A stretch of DNA of 64,000 nucleotides from G963556115 sp963666605. GTDB taxonomy: Bacteria > Planctomycetota > SZUA-567. This document shows, one piece after another, positions 45,619 to 54,598 of the stretch. The translations under genes and the position numbers were made by a program. The stretch is taken from positions 1,054,001 through 1,118,000 of the forward strand of contig OZ223208.1 in NCBI GenBank assembly GCA_965140405.1. Reading direction: 5' to 3'. The notes under the pieces are model-generated. The model made no database searches and was not told where the DNA came from. It saw nothing but the letters and a program-made list of their open reading frames with translations. The first letter of the stretch is position 1. Every line of letters begins with the position of its first letter.

Positions 45619-46971
45619 ATGTTTGACTCGAGAGTAAGAGTAGCACTTACTGGTATTGCAGGAGGAGGAAAGACCGTCTTTCTTTCTTCGCTTATAGCCC
45701 AGCTTTCAGAATTTGATAGTGCTTCATTCAAGCCTAGAGGAGATGTATGTATTCATGATTTCCGTGAACTACAAATCAGAAATAAAAACTGGAAGCAATT
45801 TAAATTTGACACATACAGAGAGTGCTTAGCTAGAGGTATATGGCCTCAGAAAACAGTCGCTTCAGCAAAATACCTCTGTGATTATGCACGTTCAGATTGG
45901 GAAAGGTCTTTCTCTTTTAATAGGCTATATAGACAAAGTCTAGAGTTTTTTGACTTTCCTGGTGAGCGTATATCAGACGCAGCAATAGCTGCATACAAAG
46001 ACTACTCAGACTGGTCTGAACATATCCTATTACACTTTACCGACCACCATGAGTACAGTCATCATTTAGAAAATTATCTAACATCTATACAGTCAGTTAG
46101 TATACTTAATACAATCGAAGTCATAAATCAATATAGGCTGCTTCTTGCTCGTTTAATAATCGACTATAAGCCACTTATCTCTCCATCTACATTTTTATTA
46201 TCCGCAGATGGTAATGTAGCAAAGCCGGCAGCAGCCGAAGAGATCGCAACTCATCAGCACTGTGGGTTACGCGAAGGTTGTGAGTTTGCTCCACTTCCAA
46301 GAAGTATACTCGAAAAGCATCCAGAAATCCTTTCAGATATGCAGGACGCCTATAAAGATTACCGACAGAATATAGCCCTCCCACTCTTCGATGAGATTTC
46401 ACAAGCAAACTGCCTTGTAGTACTCATAGATATCCCCTCACTCTTAGCTGGAGGGGTAGATAGATATAATGACAACCGCCAGATACTTCTTGACCTATTT
46501 GATACTATCCGTTCAGATACAGGAATCGGAAAACTACTAAAACAGTTCTTAAGTTTTTTTACAGGTGGCTTAGAACGTGTTGCTTTTGTAGCAACCAAAA
46601 TGGACATGGTAGATAAGAAGGATATTGAAAATGGGAAATTGCGAGGACTACTAAAACTTATGACACAGAGAGCTCGCAGAGCCCTACCTGACATCGAGTT
46701 TGACTGGTTTACCTGTAGTGCGTGCTACTCAACAAAAAACTCAGATAAGCCAAATCACCTTATAGGAAAACTCCATCTAAACAACCCTGATAACCAGTGG
46801 ATTGAATACCCAGTACCAGAACTACCAGACATTTGGCCAGAGAGTTGGGACTATCACGACTATCCATTCTATAGCATACTTCCAGATGCCCCAAGAAATA
46901 TGCAGATACCACCCAACCAAACCGGTCTTGAACGTATCTTTGATTTTATTACAGGAGGAAAAGAGCGATGA
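45619..46971 (+). CDS. YcjX-like P-loop NTPase (DUF463)
   Basis: The 450-residue protein starts with a Walker A motif in ALTGIAGGGKTVFLSSL, then LEFFDFPGERISD resembling a Walker B/G3 region, and VAFVATKMDMV, which matches a G4-type (N/T)KxD motif. This is the YcjX/DUF463 family, which in E. coli lies beside ycjF in an envelope-stress operon. The molecular role is not established. Its last four bases overlap the next gene (ATGA), and the partner next door is a YcjF-like membrane protein. Confidence 0.82.
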   Translation: MFDSRVRVALTGIAGGGKTVFLSSLIAQLSEFDSASFKPRGDVCIHDFRELQIRNKNWKQFKFDTYRECLARGIWPQKTVASAKYLCDYARSDWERSFSFNRLYRQSLEFFDFPGERISDAAIAAYKDYSDWSEHILLHFTDHHEYSHHLENYLTSIQSVSILNTIEVINQYRLLLARLIIDYKPLISPSTFLLSADGNVAKPAAAEEIATHQHCGLREGCEFAPLPRSILEKHPEILSDMQDAYKDYRQNIALPLFDEISQANCLVVLIDIPSLLAGGVDRYNDNRQILLDLFDTIRSDTGIGKLLKQFLSFFTGGLERVAFVATKMDMVDKKDIENGKLRGLLKLMTQRARRALPDIEFDWFTCSACYSTKNSDKPNHLIGKLHLNNPDNQWIEYPVPELPDIWPESWDYHDYPFYSILPDAPRNMQIPPNQTGLERIFDFITGGKER

Positions 46972-48182
46972 GCAAAGAAGAAAGCCTACCACTTGGAGAC
47001 CCAACAGCTCGTGCCTTCCTCGCTGGTGACAAGATACAAAACACAAAAGAAAAAACACTTACAAAGACTCAGACAGATAAAAGGCTAAGAGAAGGCGATA
47101 CAGGGTTAGGCACACCTAATCCTACAGCTCAACTTGATAATATACGAATACTATCTAATGCTGAACAGGACCTATTATTAGAAGAGACAGACCAAGAACT
47201 TGAAGAACGTTTCTACCAAAAACTCAAGTCACTCAGATCCTCAGGTTTACGTATCCCTCCTTCAATATACCGAGTAGGTCTGTGGCTACTCTTACTATGT
47301 AGTGGAGTTCTAGGACTCTTTATTATTTCAGAAGCCGCGAGTCTATATCAGAATATAAAAAGCCTGCCACTTATCTGGCAGTACATAGCCAGTGGAGCTG
47401 GTCTGGTTTTTATACTATTGATTGCTCTTGTTGTCATAAAATTATTCCTCCAGCTTTTTGGTCTAAAGCGCTCACCTCAGATCAATATTCAAGCCTTATC
47501 AATCCTAGAAGAAAGGAATGACTTGAGAGAACTTGCTCAAAGGCATGCCCAAGAAGCTAGGCTAGAGCTTACCACCTATTTAAATGACTACCCATTAGAC
47601 AACCATCCACTACTCTATAGTATTGGCATAAATACCGCAACAATTAGTGAACTTGAATCTGCTAGATCAGACCTACTCAATAGCCCACATCCAATATCAG
47701 CCCCAGATTGGTTAGAGCTGTTCAAAGAACGCTTCCAGAGGCCGATAGACAGAGTTGCAAAACAACGCATCAAGCGCTATGCAGGCAAGGTTGCACTTGG
47801 AACAGCAGCGTCACCTATCGGAATAGTTGACCAAGTTGTTGTATTATATGGCTCACTAGCTATGATTAAGGATATATTATCTCTGTATAATGTTAGACCA
47901 GCATTTGCTCAGAGTGCAGTCGTCTTATCTAGAGCTATTATGCAAGCATACCTTAGTGGAATGCTTGGTTCAGCCACAGAGAGTGGAGTTGACACCCTTA
48001 GTGACTCTTACGAAGAATGGACGGGCGAACTCTTTGCTGGATCACTTACAGGTTCGCTAAAAGCAGTATTTTCAAAGACAGCAGAAGCTGGACTCAACGG
48101 CTTTCTTCTTTGGAGACTTGGCAAAGCAACGATAGCACATGTACAAATGCTTGAAGACAAGAAGATCAAAAATACCAAATAA
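46968..48182 (+). CDS. YcjF-like DUF697 membrane protein
   Basis: The 404-residue protein has a charged N-terminal region, two transmembrane helices (about residues 105-125 and 135-160), and a C-terminal DUF697-type domain (RIKRYAGKVALGTAASPIGIVDQ and the following hydrophobic helices). GGAGG lies ten bases before the ATG, inside the ycjX-like gene, indicating coupling. It is the expected neighbour of YcjX. Confidence 0.82.
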   Translation: MSKEESLPLGDPTARAFLAGDKIQNTKEKTLTKTQTDKRLREGDTGLGTPNPTAQLDNIRILSNAEQDLLLEETDQELEERFYQKLKSLRSSGLRIPPSIYRVGLWLLLLCSGVLGLFIISEAASLYQNIKSLPLIWQYIASGAGLVFILLIALVVIKLFLQLFGLKRSPQINIQALSILEERNDLRELAQRHAQEARLELTTYLNDYPLDNHPLLYSIGINTATISELESARSDLLNSPHPISAPDWLELFKERFQRPIDRVAKQRIKRYAGKVALGTAASPIGIVDQVVVLYGSLAMIKDILSLYNVRPAFAQSAVVLSRAIMQAYLSGMLGSATESGVDTLSDSYEEWTGELFAGSLTGSLKAVFSKTAEAGLNGFLLWRLGKATIAHVQMLEDKKIKNTK

Positions 48183-48204
48183 AACAAATGAAAGGTTATA
48201 TGAT

Positions 48205-48960
48205 ATGGGATTAATGGGAGCAATTATCGGTGGCGGTATCGGAGGATTTATCGGCGGACCGATTGGCGCAATAATTGGAGCAGTACTAGGAGGAGGCGTG
48301 ACTTCTTCTGCATATAAAGGCAACACAACACAGAGAAATCAGGTTGCGTTCTTTGTCTGTTTCTTCTCGTGCCTAGCCAAGCTTGCCAAAGCAGACGGTA
48401 CAGTATCACAAGAAGAGATATATTTTGTAGAAGAACTTATGGACAATCATTTCAGGCTTGATCCTCAGACCAAGGATTTGGCTAAGAAGGTATTTCTTGA
48501 GGCCAAGGATAACAATACACCAGCATCAGAGTATATACAGCAGTTCGGACAGATTGTCAATTATGACCGTGAACTCTGCATGATGTTGGTTGGAACACTT
48601 GTCGAACTCTCACAAAGGGATGGTGTCTTCTCACCAGAAGAACAAGCTATAGTAGAAGAAGCCAAGCGCCTACTCCATCTCAGCGATTCCAGTTCACATA
48701 GCTCATCAGGAGGTAGTAGCAACTCGTATACTTCTAGCTCCAGTAATGAACTTAGCGAAGCCTATGAACTTCTTGACTGTAGTAGTGATGCAAGTGATAG
48801 TGAAATAAAGCGAAAGTACAGAGAAAAGTGTGCAGAGTTCCACCCAGATAAGCTTCAAAGCAAAGGCCTTCCAGATGAGTTCATGCAGTTTGCAACAGAG
48901 CAAATGACAAAAATCAACAAAGCATACGACACAATAACCAAGAGTAGAAAAAATCGCTAA
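48205..48960 (+). CDS. DjlA-like co-chaperone with TerB and J domains
   Basis: The start at ATG 48205 gives a glycine-zipper membrane segment (GAIIGGGIGGFIGGPIGAIIG), as in DjlA. A TerB-like helical domain follows (about 50-150), then a serine-rich linker and a C-terminal J domain with the HPDK motif in CAEFHPDKLQSKG. DjlA-type proteins recruit DnaK to the membrane. It follows the YcjF-like gene by 22 bases, so YcjX, YcjF and DjlA form one operon. An upstream in-frame start overlapping the previous gene is unlikely. Confidence 0.85.
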   Translation: MGLMGAIIGGGIGGFIGGPIGAIIGAVLGGGVTSSAYKGNTTQRNQVAFFVCFFSCLAKLAKADGTVSQEEIYFVEELMDNHFRLDPQTKDLAKKVFLEAKDNNTPASEYIQQFGQIVNYDRELCMMLVGTLVELSQRDGVFSPEEQAIVEEAKRLLHLSDSSSHSSSGGSSNSYTSSSSNELSEAYELLDCSSDASDSEIKRKYREKCAEFHPDKLQSKGLPDEFMQFATEQMTKINKAYDTITKSRKNR

Positions 48961-48962
48961 TA

Positions 48963-49000
48963 ATAAAAATGGGATGCTTATATAAGCATCCCATTTTTAT
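48963..49000. terminator. 38-bp perfect palindrome, bidirectional terminator
   Basis: Two 19-base arms (48963-48981 and 48982-49000) are perfect reverse complements. They have a GC-rich middle and A/T-rich bases that give U-tracts on both strands. It lies between the convergent djlA-like and iron-sulfur protein genes. Confidence 0.92.
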
Positions 49001-49028
49001 ACTAATCAGTATTCAAAAACTATTACGA

Positions 49029-49664
49029 TTAACTTGCTTTCTTAATCGCACCAAACTTACAAGCCGTTATGCACTTACCGCACTGTATGCAGTCACTCTC
49101 TAAAAACTCACCACCTTTATGGTCTGCAGGATTATGCCCAAATGAACAAACCTTGGTACACGCACCACACTCTTTACACGAGTCAGAAACGGTATACTTC
49201 TTATTTGCCACACCCTTTACAGTCTTACCAACAGTTCCTACCGGACATACCGAGCACCAGAATCTGCTGTTATATACAAATCCACCTACTAATGCAATAA
49301 TACTAGAACCAAACATACTCCACCAGAAAGCACTTGAAACAGCGTCGAGAGTGATACCATCCTGATAAACTCCAAATAGTGAGTACCCCATCTTGCCCAT
49401 AAATATTGCAAGAAATGTCCATCTAAAAATTGGGTGAAGAAAGAACCTTGATATATTTCTCTTTGGCGTTACCTTGCTAAACATACTTTCAAGGAACAAC
49501 CCTCTTGGACAAAGGTTACCACAAAACCACCTACCATTTATAAATGCAAAGATCATTCCGCCACCGATCATAGGTATTACTAATAACCCAATCAACGGAT
49601 ACTTCCAACCTAGGGATAGTACGACTATAAAACATACAACTAATAACCACCTCAAATATTTCAT
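49029..49664 (-). CDS. NapH/NosR-type membrane ferredoxin
   Basis: The 211-residue protein has about four membrane helices with two cytoplasmic CxxxCP-type motifs (FCGNLCPRG and CSVCPVG). A C-terminal domain with two 4Fe-4S clusters follows (CKECGACTKVCSFG and CIQCGKCITACKFG). Such proteins move electrons across or along the membrane. It is the last gene of a three-gene operon with a CsoR-family repressor and a second iron-sulfur membrane protein; the electron donor and acceptor are unknown. Confidence 0.85.
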   Translation of the reverse strand: MKYLRWLLVVCFIVVLSLGWKYPLIGLLVIPMIGGGMIFAFINGRWFCGNLCPRGLFLESMFSKVTPKRNISRFFLHPIFRWTFLAIFMGKMGYSLFGVYQDGITLDAVSSAFWWSMFGSSIIALVGGFVYNSRFWCSVCPVGTVGKTVKGVANKKYTVSDSCKECGACTKVCSFGHNPADHKGGEFLESDCIQCGKCITACKFGAIKKAS

Positions 49665-49690
49665 TCTACAACATCCTTATTAAAATTAAT

Positions 49691-50812
49691 TTACTTATTC
49701 TTATACTTCAAACCATATTTAATTGCATCAACCGGACATTTCGATAAGCAACGAGCGCAGCTATAGCAGTCCGGCTTGATAGCCTTCTCATCAATAATTG
49801 CCTGACACGCATCTGACGGGCATGCTGCAGCACACTTTCCACACTTGATGCACACATCTTTATTGATTCGCACTTTAAAAATACTTACCTGCTCAAATAT
49901 CCAAGATACAAATCCCATCGGACAAACGAAGTGACAGAAAGGTCTATATATAAAGATTCCACCTATAAGCGATACAAGCACACATATAACTACCCCTATA
50001 GCCGCAAAGTTCAAATCAAACATATTGAATGGATTTATATAGTGAAATATTGTCACACCTTTTAAATCACCAACCACACCGAATAACACAAGGATAAACA
50101 CTACAAACAAGATCCCTCTAACTGTGTTTGAAATCCAGAAAGGGATCTTTATCTTCTTCAAGCCTCCAATCCATGGGATTGAGTTTGCCAATTCTTGTAG
50201 CGCCCCAAAAGGACACGCCCAGCCACAAATCAGTTTATTCACCAATACGACAAATAAAACAATCATTAGTGTAGGAGCAACTGTTTTTTCCAGTATATCA
50301 GGATAAAGCCCTGCATATGCTTTAAAAAGTTTTACAATGCCTTCCATAGGACTAGGTGATTTGCCTAGCCAGAAGCTAGCAATAATCGTTAACACCAGTA
50401 CAACATAGTAAGGTAACCTGTTATAGTGTAATGTTTTACCATCCTCACTTCTCCCCCAAATCAGCAGAAAGAAAGCCCCAAAAACACAGAGTCCAAGCAT
50501 AATAAACTGTTTAAATACTGCAGGTTTATGAGAAAGAATATGTTTTACTGCTTCATCAAACTTCTCTTGAGTTACATTATAGGCTGAAACCTTTTTCTCT
50601 TTATCAATCCCACCACTAACTCCCATCTCACTAGCCAGATAGTCAGGTGTTACTCCAAGAGTCTTTGCAACATTCTTCACTGGCATTTCAAGCGATACAG
50701 CAGTAGCAAGATCACTACTGCCCTCCTGCTGTGAGACTGCAAGCCCGACAAGAGAGAAAACTAGAAATATTGCTAATGAAATTATTATCCATAATACCCG
50801 TTGCCGACTCAT
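49691..50812 (-). CDS. NosR/CcoG-like 4Fe-4S membrane protein
   Basis: The 373-residue protein begins with a signal-anchor and a small extracytoplasmic region (including a segment like the VAKTLGVTPDYLASEMG motif of some respiratory proteins). Five to six membrane helices with two cysteine motifs follow (CGWACPFGAL and CHFVCPMGF), then a C-terminal pair of 4Fe-4S motifs (CIKCGKCAAACPSDAC and CYSCARCLSKCPVDA). It presumably partners with the smaller protein downstream in quinol- or flavin-linked electron transfer. It is co-transcribed behind the CsoR-family gene. Confidence 0.85.
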   Translation of the reverse strand: MSRQRVLWIIISLAIFLVFSLVGLAVSQQEGSSDLATAVSLEMPVKNVAKTLGVTPDYLASEMGVSGGIDKEKKVSAYNVTQEKFDEAVKHILSHKPAVFKQFIMLGLCVFGAFFLLIWGRSEDGKTLHYNRLPYYVVLVLTIIASFWLGKSPSPMEGIVKLFKAYAGLYPDILEKTVAPTLMIVLFVVLVNKLICGWACPFGALQELANSIPWIGGLKKIKIPFWISNTVRGILFVVFILVLFGVVGDLKGVTIFHYINPFNMFDLNFAAIGVVICVLVSLIGGIFIYRPFCHFVCPMGFVSWIFEQVSIFKVRINKDVCIKCGKCAAACPSDACQAIIDEKAIKPDCYSCARCLSKCPVDAIKYGLKYKNK

Positions 50813-50837
50813 AGTATCTCCTTTAAGTGTTAGTATA

Positions 50838-51119
50838 TTACAATACCTTTGATAAAGTCTTTACCAACTCTTCCAAAGCACCTTCATCCATCTTACCATT
50901 TTCTTTCATGCTCTCCATACATTCACAAAGATTACCACGAATCATGACAGATAATGTACCCTTCATAGCGCCAGATACCGCCATCATCTGAGTAAGAATG
51001 TCCGTACATCCTCGCTCATCCTCAACCATCTTCTTTATACCTTTGAGCTGCCCTTCAATCCTACTTATTCTCTTAAGGACATTTCCCTTATTTCGCTCTT
51101 TCTCACTGTCAGCACTCAT
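50838..51119 (-). CDS. CsoR/FrmR-family repressor, CstR-like ligand set
   Basis: The protein has the family core NVLKRISRIEGQLKGIKKMV and a four-helix fold length of about 93 residues. In the frame counted from a GTG two codons upstream, C40 and C69 match the family cysteines, while the position of the copper-binding histidine is asparagine (N65). An extra cysteine (C67) sits beside it. Loss of that histidine is what distinguishes persulfide-sensing CstR proteins from copper-sensing CsoR. I chose ATG 51119 because GGAG is five bases upstream. It heads an operon with two iron-sulfur membrane proteins and has an operator-like palindrome just upstream. Confidence 0.85.
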   Translation of the reverse strand: MSADSEKERNKGNVLKRISRIEGQLKGIKKMVEDERGCTDILTQMMAVSGAMKGTLSVMIRGNLCECMESMKENGKMDEGALEELVKTLSKVL

Positions 51120-51137
51120 TGTCACTCCTATCTAAAT

Positions 51138-51154
51138 ATACCCTACGGGGGTAT
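51138..51154 (-). promoter_or_regulatory. CsoR/CstR-type operator
   Basis: ATACCC-TACGG-GGGTAT is an inverted repeat with a G-tract centre, the form bound by CsoR-family repressors. It lies 18 bases upstream of the repressor start codon, where it can autoregulate the operon. Confidence 0.75.
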
Positions 51155-51279
51155 GGTAACCGCAAACCATGCCTATGTCAATACTTTTCTAAAAATATTG
51201 ACATAACAGCTATAAATTCATAAAAGTTATGTAATCACATTTATCTGTATTTGTCAAATCAATAAACTTGGAAATTACA

Positions 51280-52041
51280 ATGAAAATTATAACAGTAGAT
51301 TCTAGCAACATTGACTCAGAACATATTTGTTGTGCCATATCTGAAAAAAAGGGTGAGAATTGCGTAGGAAGTAAGAAAGCTTGGTTACGGGCAAGGTTTG
51401 AAGATGGACTTGTTTTTAAGAAACTTGACGCTAGAGGAAAGGTTTTTATAGAGTACATGCCTGCAGAGAAATGCTTTTCACCTGTTGATGCCAAGAGTTA
51501 TATGTTTATTAACTGCCTTTGGGTCTCAGGTAAGTTCAAGTCCCAAGGACTTGCAAACCGGCTTCTTGATGAGTGCATAAAGGATGCGAAGAAGAAAAAG
51601 AAGTTAGGGCTTGTAGCGTTAGGATCTAAGAAAAAGCTGCACTTTTTAACCGATCCAGAGTATCTAAAGTATAAAGGTTTTAAAATTGCTGACACAGCTA
51701 GTCCAAATTTTGAATTACTCTACCTACCATTCAAAAATACTGCACCAATACCTACATTCAAAGATAGCGTTAAAGATGGCGAAATACCACATAAAGGAAT
51801 CAACATTTACTACTCAAATGGCTGTCCTCATACAGACAAGTATATACCACTGCAAAGAAAGATACTTGAAGAGCGTTCTGTAGCGCACCAAATCATACAC
51901 CTTACTACACCAGAAGAAGCTCAAAAAGCTCCCACCCCTTGCACAATTTTCAGCTTATTTATTGATGGTAAGTTTATCACTAGTGAAATTCTCACAGAGA
52001 AGCGACTAAATAAATTTTTGGATGACAATGGCTATAAGTAG
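51280..52041 (+). CDS. GNAT acetyltransferase with YoaP-like C-terminal domain
   Basis: The 253-residue protein starts at ATG 51280 with GGA upstream; a TTG 12 bases earlier is less likely. The N-terminal half has the GNAT pattern CLWVSGKFKSQGLANRLLDECI, the acetyl-CoA loop region. The C-terminal half begins with NIYYSNGCPHTDKYIP and ends with a thioredoxin-like CTIFSLFIDGKFIT segment, matching YoaP-type extensions. The substrate is unknown. It is divergent from the csoR operon. Confidence 0.75.
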   Translation: MKIITVDSSNIDSEHICCAISEKKGENCVGSKKAWLRARFEDGLVFKKLDARGKVFIEYMPAEKCFSPVDAKSYMFINCLWVSGKFKSQGLANRLLDECIKDAKKKKKLGLVALGSKKKLHFLTDPEYLKYKGFKIADTASPNFELLYLPFKNTAPIPTFKDSVKDGEIPHKGINIYYSNGCPHTDKYIPLQRKILEERSVAHQIIHLTTPEEAQKAPTPCTIFSLFIDGKFITSEILTEKRLNKFLDDNGYK

Positions 52042-52093
52042 CATTGCAAATATTATTAATTATAAACTCCCATATAATTAATAATATAAATAT

Positions 52094-53470
52094 CTACTCC
52101 CCTACTTTTATTGCAATAAAAGCAGCTCCAGATGCAGCTTCTTCTGAAACTATTGACATCTCACATTTCTTACCGAAGACATCCTCAATTATCTTTAACA
52201 TCGCTGGATTGAGCCTTATCGCATTACCTGTTGCAACCAGTTCATCCCATCCCCCAACTAGATCTGATTTTGGCAACATACTTGCTAATTCTTCAACAAT
52301 ACCGCTTAAAAATCCATATATCATATTCCCGGCAGTCAGATTTCCTTCATCAATACCTATAATTCTACCCGACTGGCTACCCACTCCACTCCTAGTCCCA
52401 GAGAAAGTAGTAATAACAGAGAGTCCTCCACCACAACTTGCTGACGTCACACCTAGCAAACTCTTCATTCTATCATAGAGCACGTCTCTCTCAATCTCAA
52501 CATGCCCAAGCTTTGTGATAACATCCAAAAAGAATTTTGCAAGATATTCATACGACCAACCACCACAGAGTGTCGCTCCAACCCAAATATAATCCCCGCC
52601 TGGCAGTGGTCTAGTCTCCATACCATTTTCGGTATATATATTGCTAGCAGGTATAGTTATCTGGCCACTAGTACCTATATTAATCACGGCCATATTCTGC
52701 TCAGCCTGTGTTGCACCAAAATAGCTTGCCTGATTATCGCCCACCGGAACCCAAACCTTTGCTTCTGAATGTAGCAGAGTCTTCTCAGCAATCTCTGGCA
52801 ATACACAGCCAAGAACCTTACCACTCTTCACCACTTCTGGAAGCATCTCTACAGGGATTTCTAACCTACTGAGCATCTCGTCATACCATTTATTATGAGA
52901 GATATCAAATATACCCCAACTAGCTGCATTTGAATAATCTGTGCAAATCCTACCTGTAAGCACTGCTGCTAAATAATCAGCAATAGAAAGTGCCTTATAC
53001 GAAGTAATATCACTCTTATTTGCAGAATTTTTGAGTAACCAAGCCAACGTAGCACCACCAAACCCACCCGCTAGCCTACACCCAGTCGTATCTTCATACT
53101 TTTCAGGTAGTCTTGCTGATACTTCGTCTAATACTCCAGTCGTTTCAGACCTTCGATCTCTCCAAGTATATAGAGGAGTCATAGGGTGAAGTTCACTATC
53201 AACCAATACCACACCATGCATCTGTCCAGTTATAGCAACTCCAGATACATCGCTCGCTTCAACATCTGCCTTTATGATCAACTCTTTTATGAGCTTGAGT
53301 GTTTTATCTACTATCGCTCCAGCATCCTGCTCGAAACAAGCCGGATCACTGCTCACTATCAGAGTATCATTCTTTTCAGAAGAAATACACTCCACTTCAT
53401 AGGTCTTCGAATTTACAAGAAGCGCACACAAGTTAGTAGTGCCCAGATCCACACCGATAGTATACTTCAT
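52094..53470 (-). CDS. FGGY-family carbohydrate kinase (sedoheptulokinase/xylulokinase-like)
   Basis: The 458-residue protein has the FGGY N-terminal phosphate-binding loop in IGVDLGTTNLCALLV, the substrate-site motif GVAITGQMHGVVLVD and TWRDRR. The C-terminal half has the second phosphate loop VINIGTSGQI and a GGWDELVATGNAIRLNP nucleotide motif. GQMHG occurs in both xylulokinases and sedoheptulokinases, so the sugar cannot be fixed. GAGG lies five bases before the ATG. It is a single gene without sugar-transport neighbours. Confidence 0.85.
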   Translation of the reverse strand: MKYTIGVDLGTTNLCALLVNSKTYEVECISSEKNDTLIVSSDPACFEQDAGAIVDKTLKLIKELIIKADVEASDVSGVAITGQMHGVVLVDSELHPMTPLYTWRDRRSETTGVLDEVSARLPEKYEDTTGCRLAGGFGGATLAWLLKNSANKSDITSYKALSIADYLAAVLTGRICTDYSNAASWGIFDISHNKWYDEMLSRLEIPVEMLPEVVKSGKVLGCVLPEIAEKTLLHSEAKVWVPVGDNQASYFGATQAEQNMAVINIGTSGQITIPASNIYTENGMETRPLPGGDYIWVGATLCGGWSYEYLAKFFLDVITKLGHVEIERDVLYDRMKSLLGVTSASCGGGLSVITTFSGTRSGVGSQSGRIIGIDEGNLTAGNMIYGFLSGIVEELASMLPKSDLVGGWDELVATGNAIRLNPAMLKIIEDVFGKKCEMSIVSEEAASGAAFIAIKVGE

Positions 53471-53755
53471 ACAAGCCTCACATTTTTAGTAGATTATAAG
53501 ATAAAATAAGTAAGCAAGCCAACTACATCATATATTTTAATATTACATCTTAAAATTGGGTTTTTCAACAACTTTTTTGTTTTTTTTACTTTTTTTTACC
53601 AAATTAATCAAAAAACACTTACATTTCAATTACATTTAAAAAATATTAATATTTCTACTAAAAACTACTTACTTGCGAATAATTCGCTAATCCTTAAAAT
53701 TAATCACTATATAATATCGTAGATTTATTTAATTATGCAAAGAAAGGCAGAGCTA
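53471..53755. other. AT-rich gap with T-tracts
   Basis: About 285 bases between divergent genes, dominated by runs of six to nine T (53570-53600) and A/T stretches. It must hold promoters for both neighbours, but no hexamer pair is convincing. No ORF or hairpin of note. Confidence 0.4.
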
Positions 53756-54139
53756 ATGATTACTGGAATGCACCACGCAGCTATGCGTACATACGATTTT
53801 GATAAAGCAGTCAGGTTTTACGAGGAAGGCCTCGGACTAAAGCCTTGCTTCAAGTCAGGGGAAGGCGATAAAAGAATGATTCTTTTTCCTGTTGGCACAA
53901 GCTATATTGAGATATTTGCAGATGGCGCAGAGAAGCCACATGGAGCTATCGAGCATTTTGCCCTTTCAAGTGATGATGTAGATAGTGATTTTGCCAAAGC
54001 CATAGCGGCTGGAGCCACAGAAGAACGCTCTCCAGTAGATATAAAGGTTCCAGGTACCTTTGGAGGTGAGCTAGACCTCAGAGTTGCTTTTGTTATCTCT
54101 CCTACTGGTGAAATGATAGAATTTTTTATGCAGCGTTAA
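53756..54139 (+). CDS. glyoxalase/VOC-superfamily protein
   Basis: The 127-residue product is a single VOC domain: MHHAAMRTYDFDKAVRFYEEGLGLK, ILFPVGTSYIEIFADG, IEHFALSSDD and the terminal SPTGEMIEFF. The metal-ligand pattern His, Glu, His, Glu is plausible (HH at the start, E in YIEIF, H in EHFAL, E in MIEFF). ATG 53756 follows AAGG at good spacing; an ATG seven codons upstream lacks a site. The substrate is unknown. Confidence 0.85.
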   Translation: MITGMHHAAMRTYDFDKAVRFYEEGLGLKPCFKSGEGDKRMILFPVGTSYIEIFADGAEKPHGAIEHFALSSDDVDSDFAKAIAAGATEERSPVDIKVPGTFGGELDLRVAFVISPTGEMIEFFMQR

Positions 54140-54289
54140 CATATACAGCATATGATCATTAAAATATAGCTATACAGAAGACACAAATAACAACACAGAT
54201 GCATATACACAAAATTTATCATATGTCCTACAAATCATTGCAAAAAACGAATATAAACAAACATAATGCGAAATTATTTTGTTTAAAAT

Positions 54290-54317
54290 TTGCATAAGAG
54301 AAATTATGTGATATTGT
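54290..54317 (+). promoter_or_regulatory. putative promoter of a small RNA
   Basis: TTGCAT (54290-54295) and TATTGT (54312-54317) are spaced 16 bases apart. A similar TTGCAT -35 element occurs at 54564. Transcription would begin near 54325 and end at the hairpin 54397-54428. Confidence 0.4.
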
Positions 54318-54324
54318 ATATACA

Positions 54325-54436
54325 TAATTAACTTTAAAAATGAAGTGTTGTTGTGCCCTGGTGAGGGTAAATTGTGTGAAAATCAAGTTTGTTTTTAAAC
54401 CCTGAGCTTATTGTGGAGCTCAGGGTTTATTTTTTA
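54325..54436 (+). ncRNA. candidate small RNA with own promoter and terminator
   Basis: A roughly 110-nt transcript is predicted from the promoter-like element at 54290 to the terminator at 54397-54428. Its body contains a small CCCT-GGTG-AGGG hairpin (54356-54367). A 21-codon ORF starts at ATG 54340 but lacks a ribosome-binding site. The family is not recognised. It may alternatively be the distal 3' end of the VOC gene transcript. Confidence 0.4.
54397..54428 (+). terminator. rho-independent terminator
   Basis: AAACCCTGAGCT (54397-54408) pairs with AGCTCAGGGTTT (54417-54428) and is followed by an ATTTTTTATTT tract on the plus strand. Confidence 0.85.
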
Positions 54437-54563
54437 TTTCAGCTCCCCGTACAAAGTCTATATTTCCAAGAAGGATTTAAAAACATATTAGACATTTATA
54501 TTTTAGGACGAAACATTAGAGATTAGATTTATTTTTTTTATTGATTTTTTTAATAGAAAAAAT

Positions 54564-54592
54564 TTGCATAAGCACTAAAAGCATGATAATCT
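54564..54592 (+). promoter_or_regulatory. promoter of tandem RNA element A
   Basis: TTGCAT (54564-54569) and TAATCT (54587-54592) are spaced by 17 bases, a good sigma-70-type promoter. The start would fall near 54599, directly before the first hairpin of element A. Confidence 0.6.
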
Positions 54593-54598
54593 ATATTT

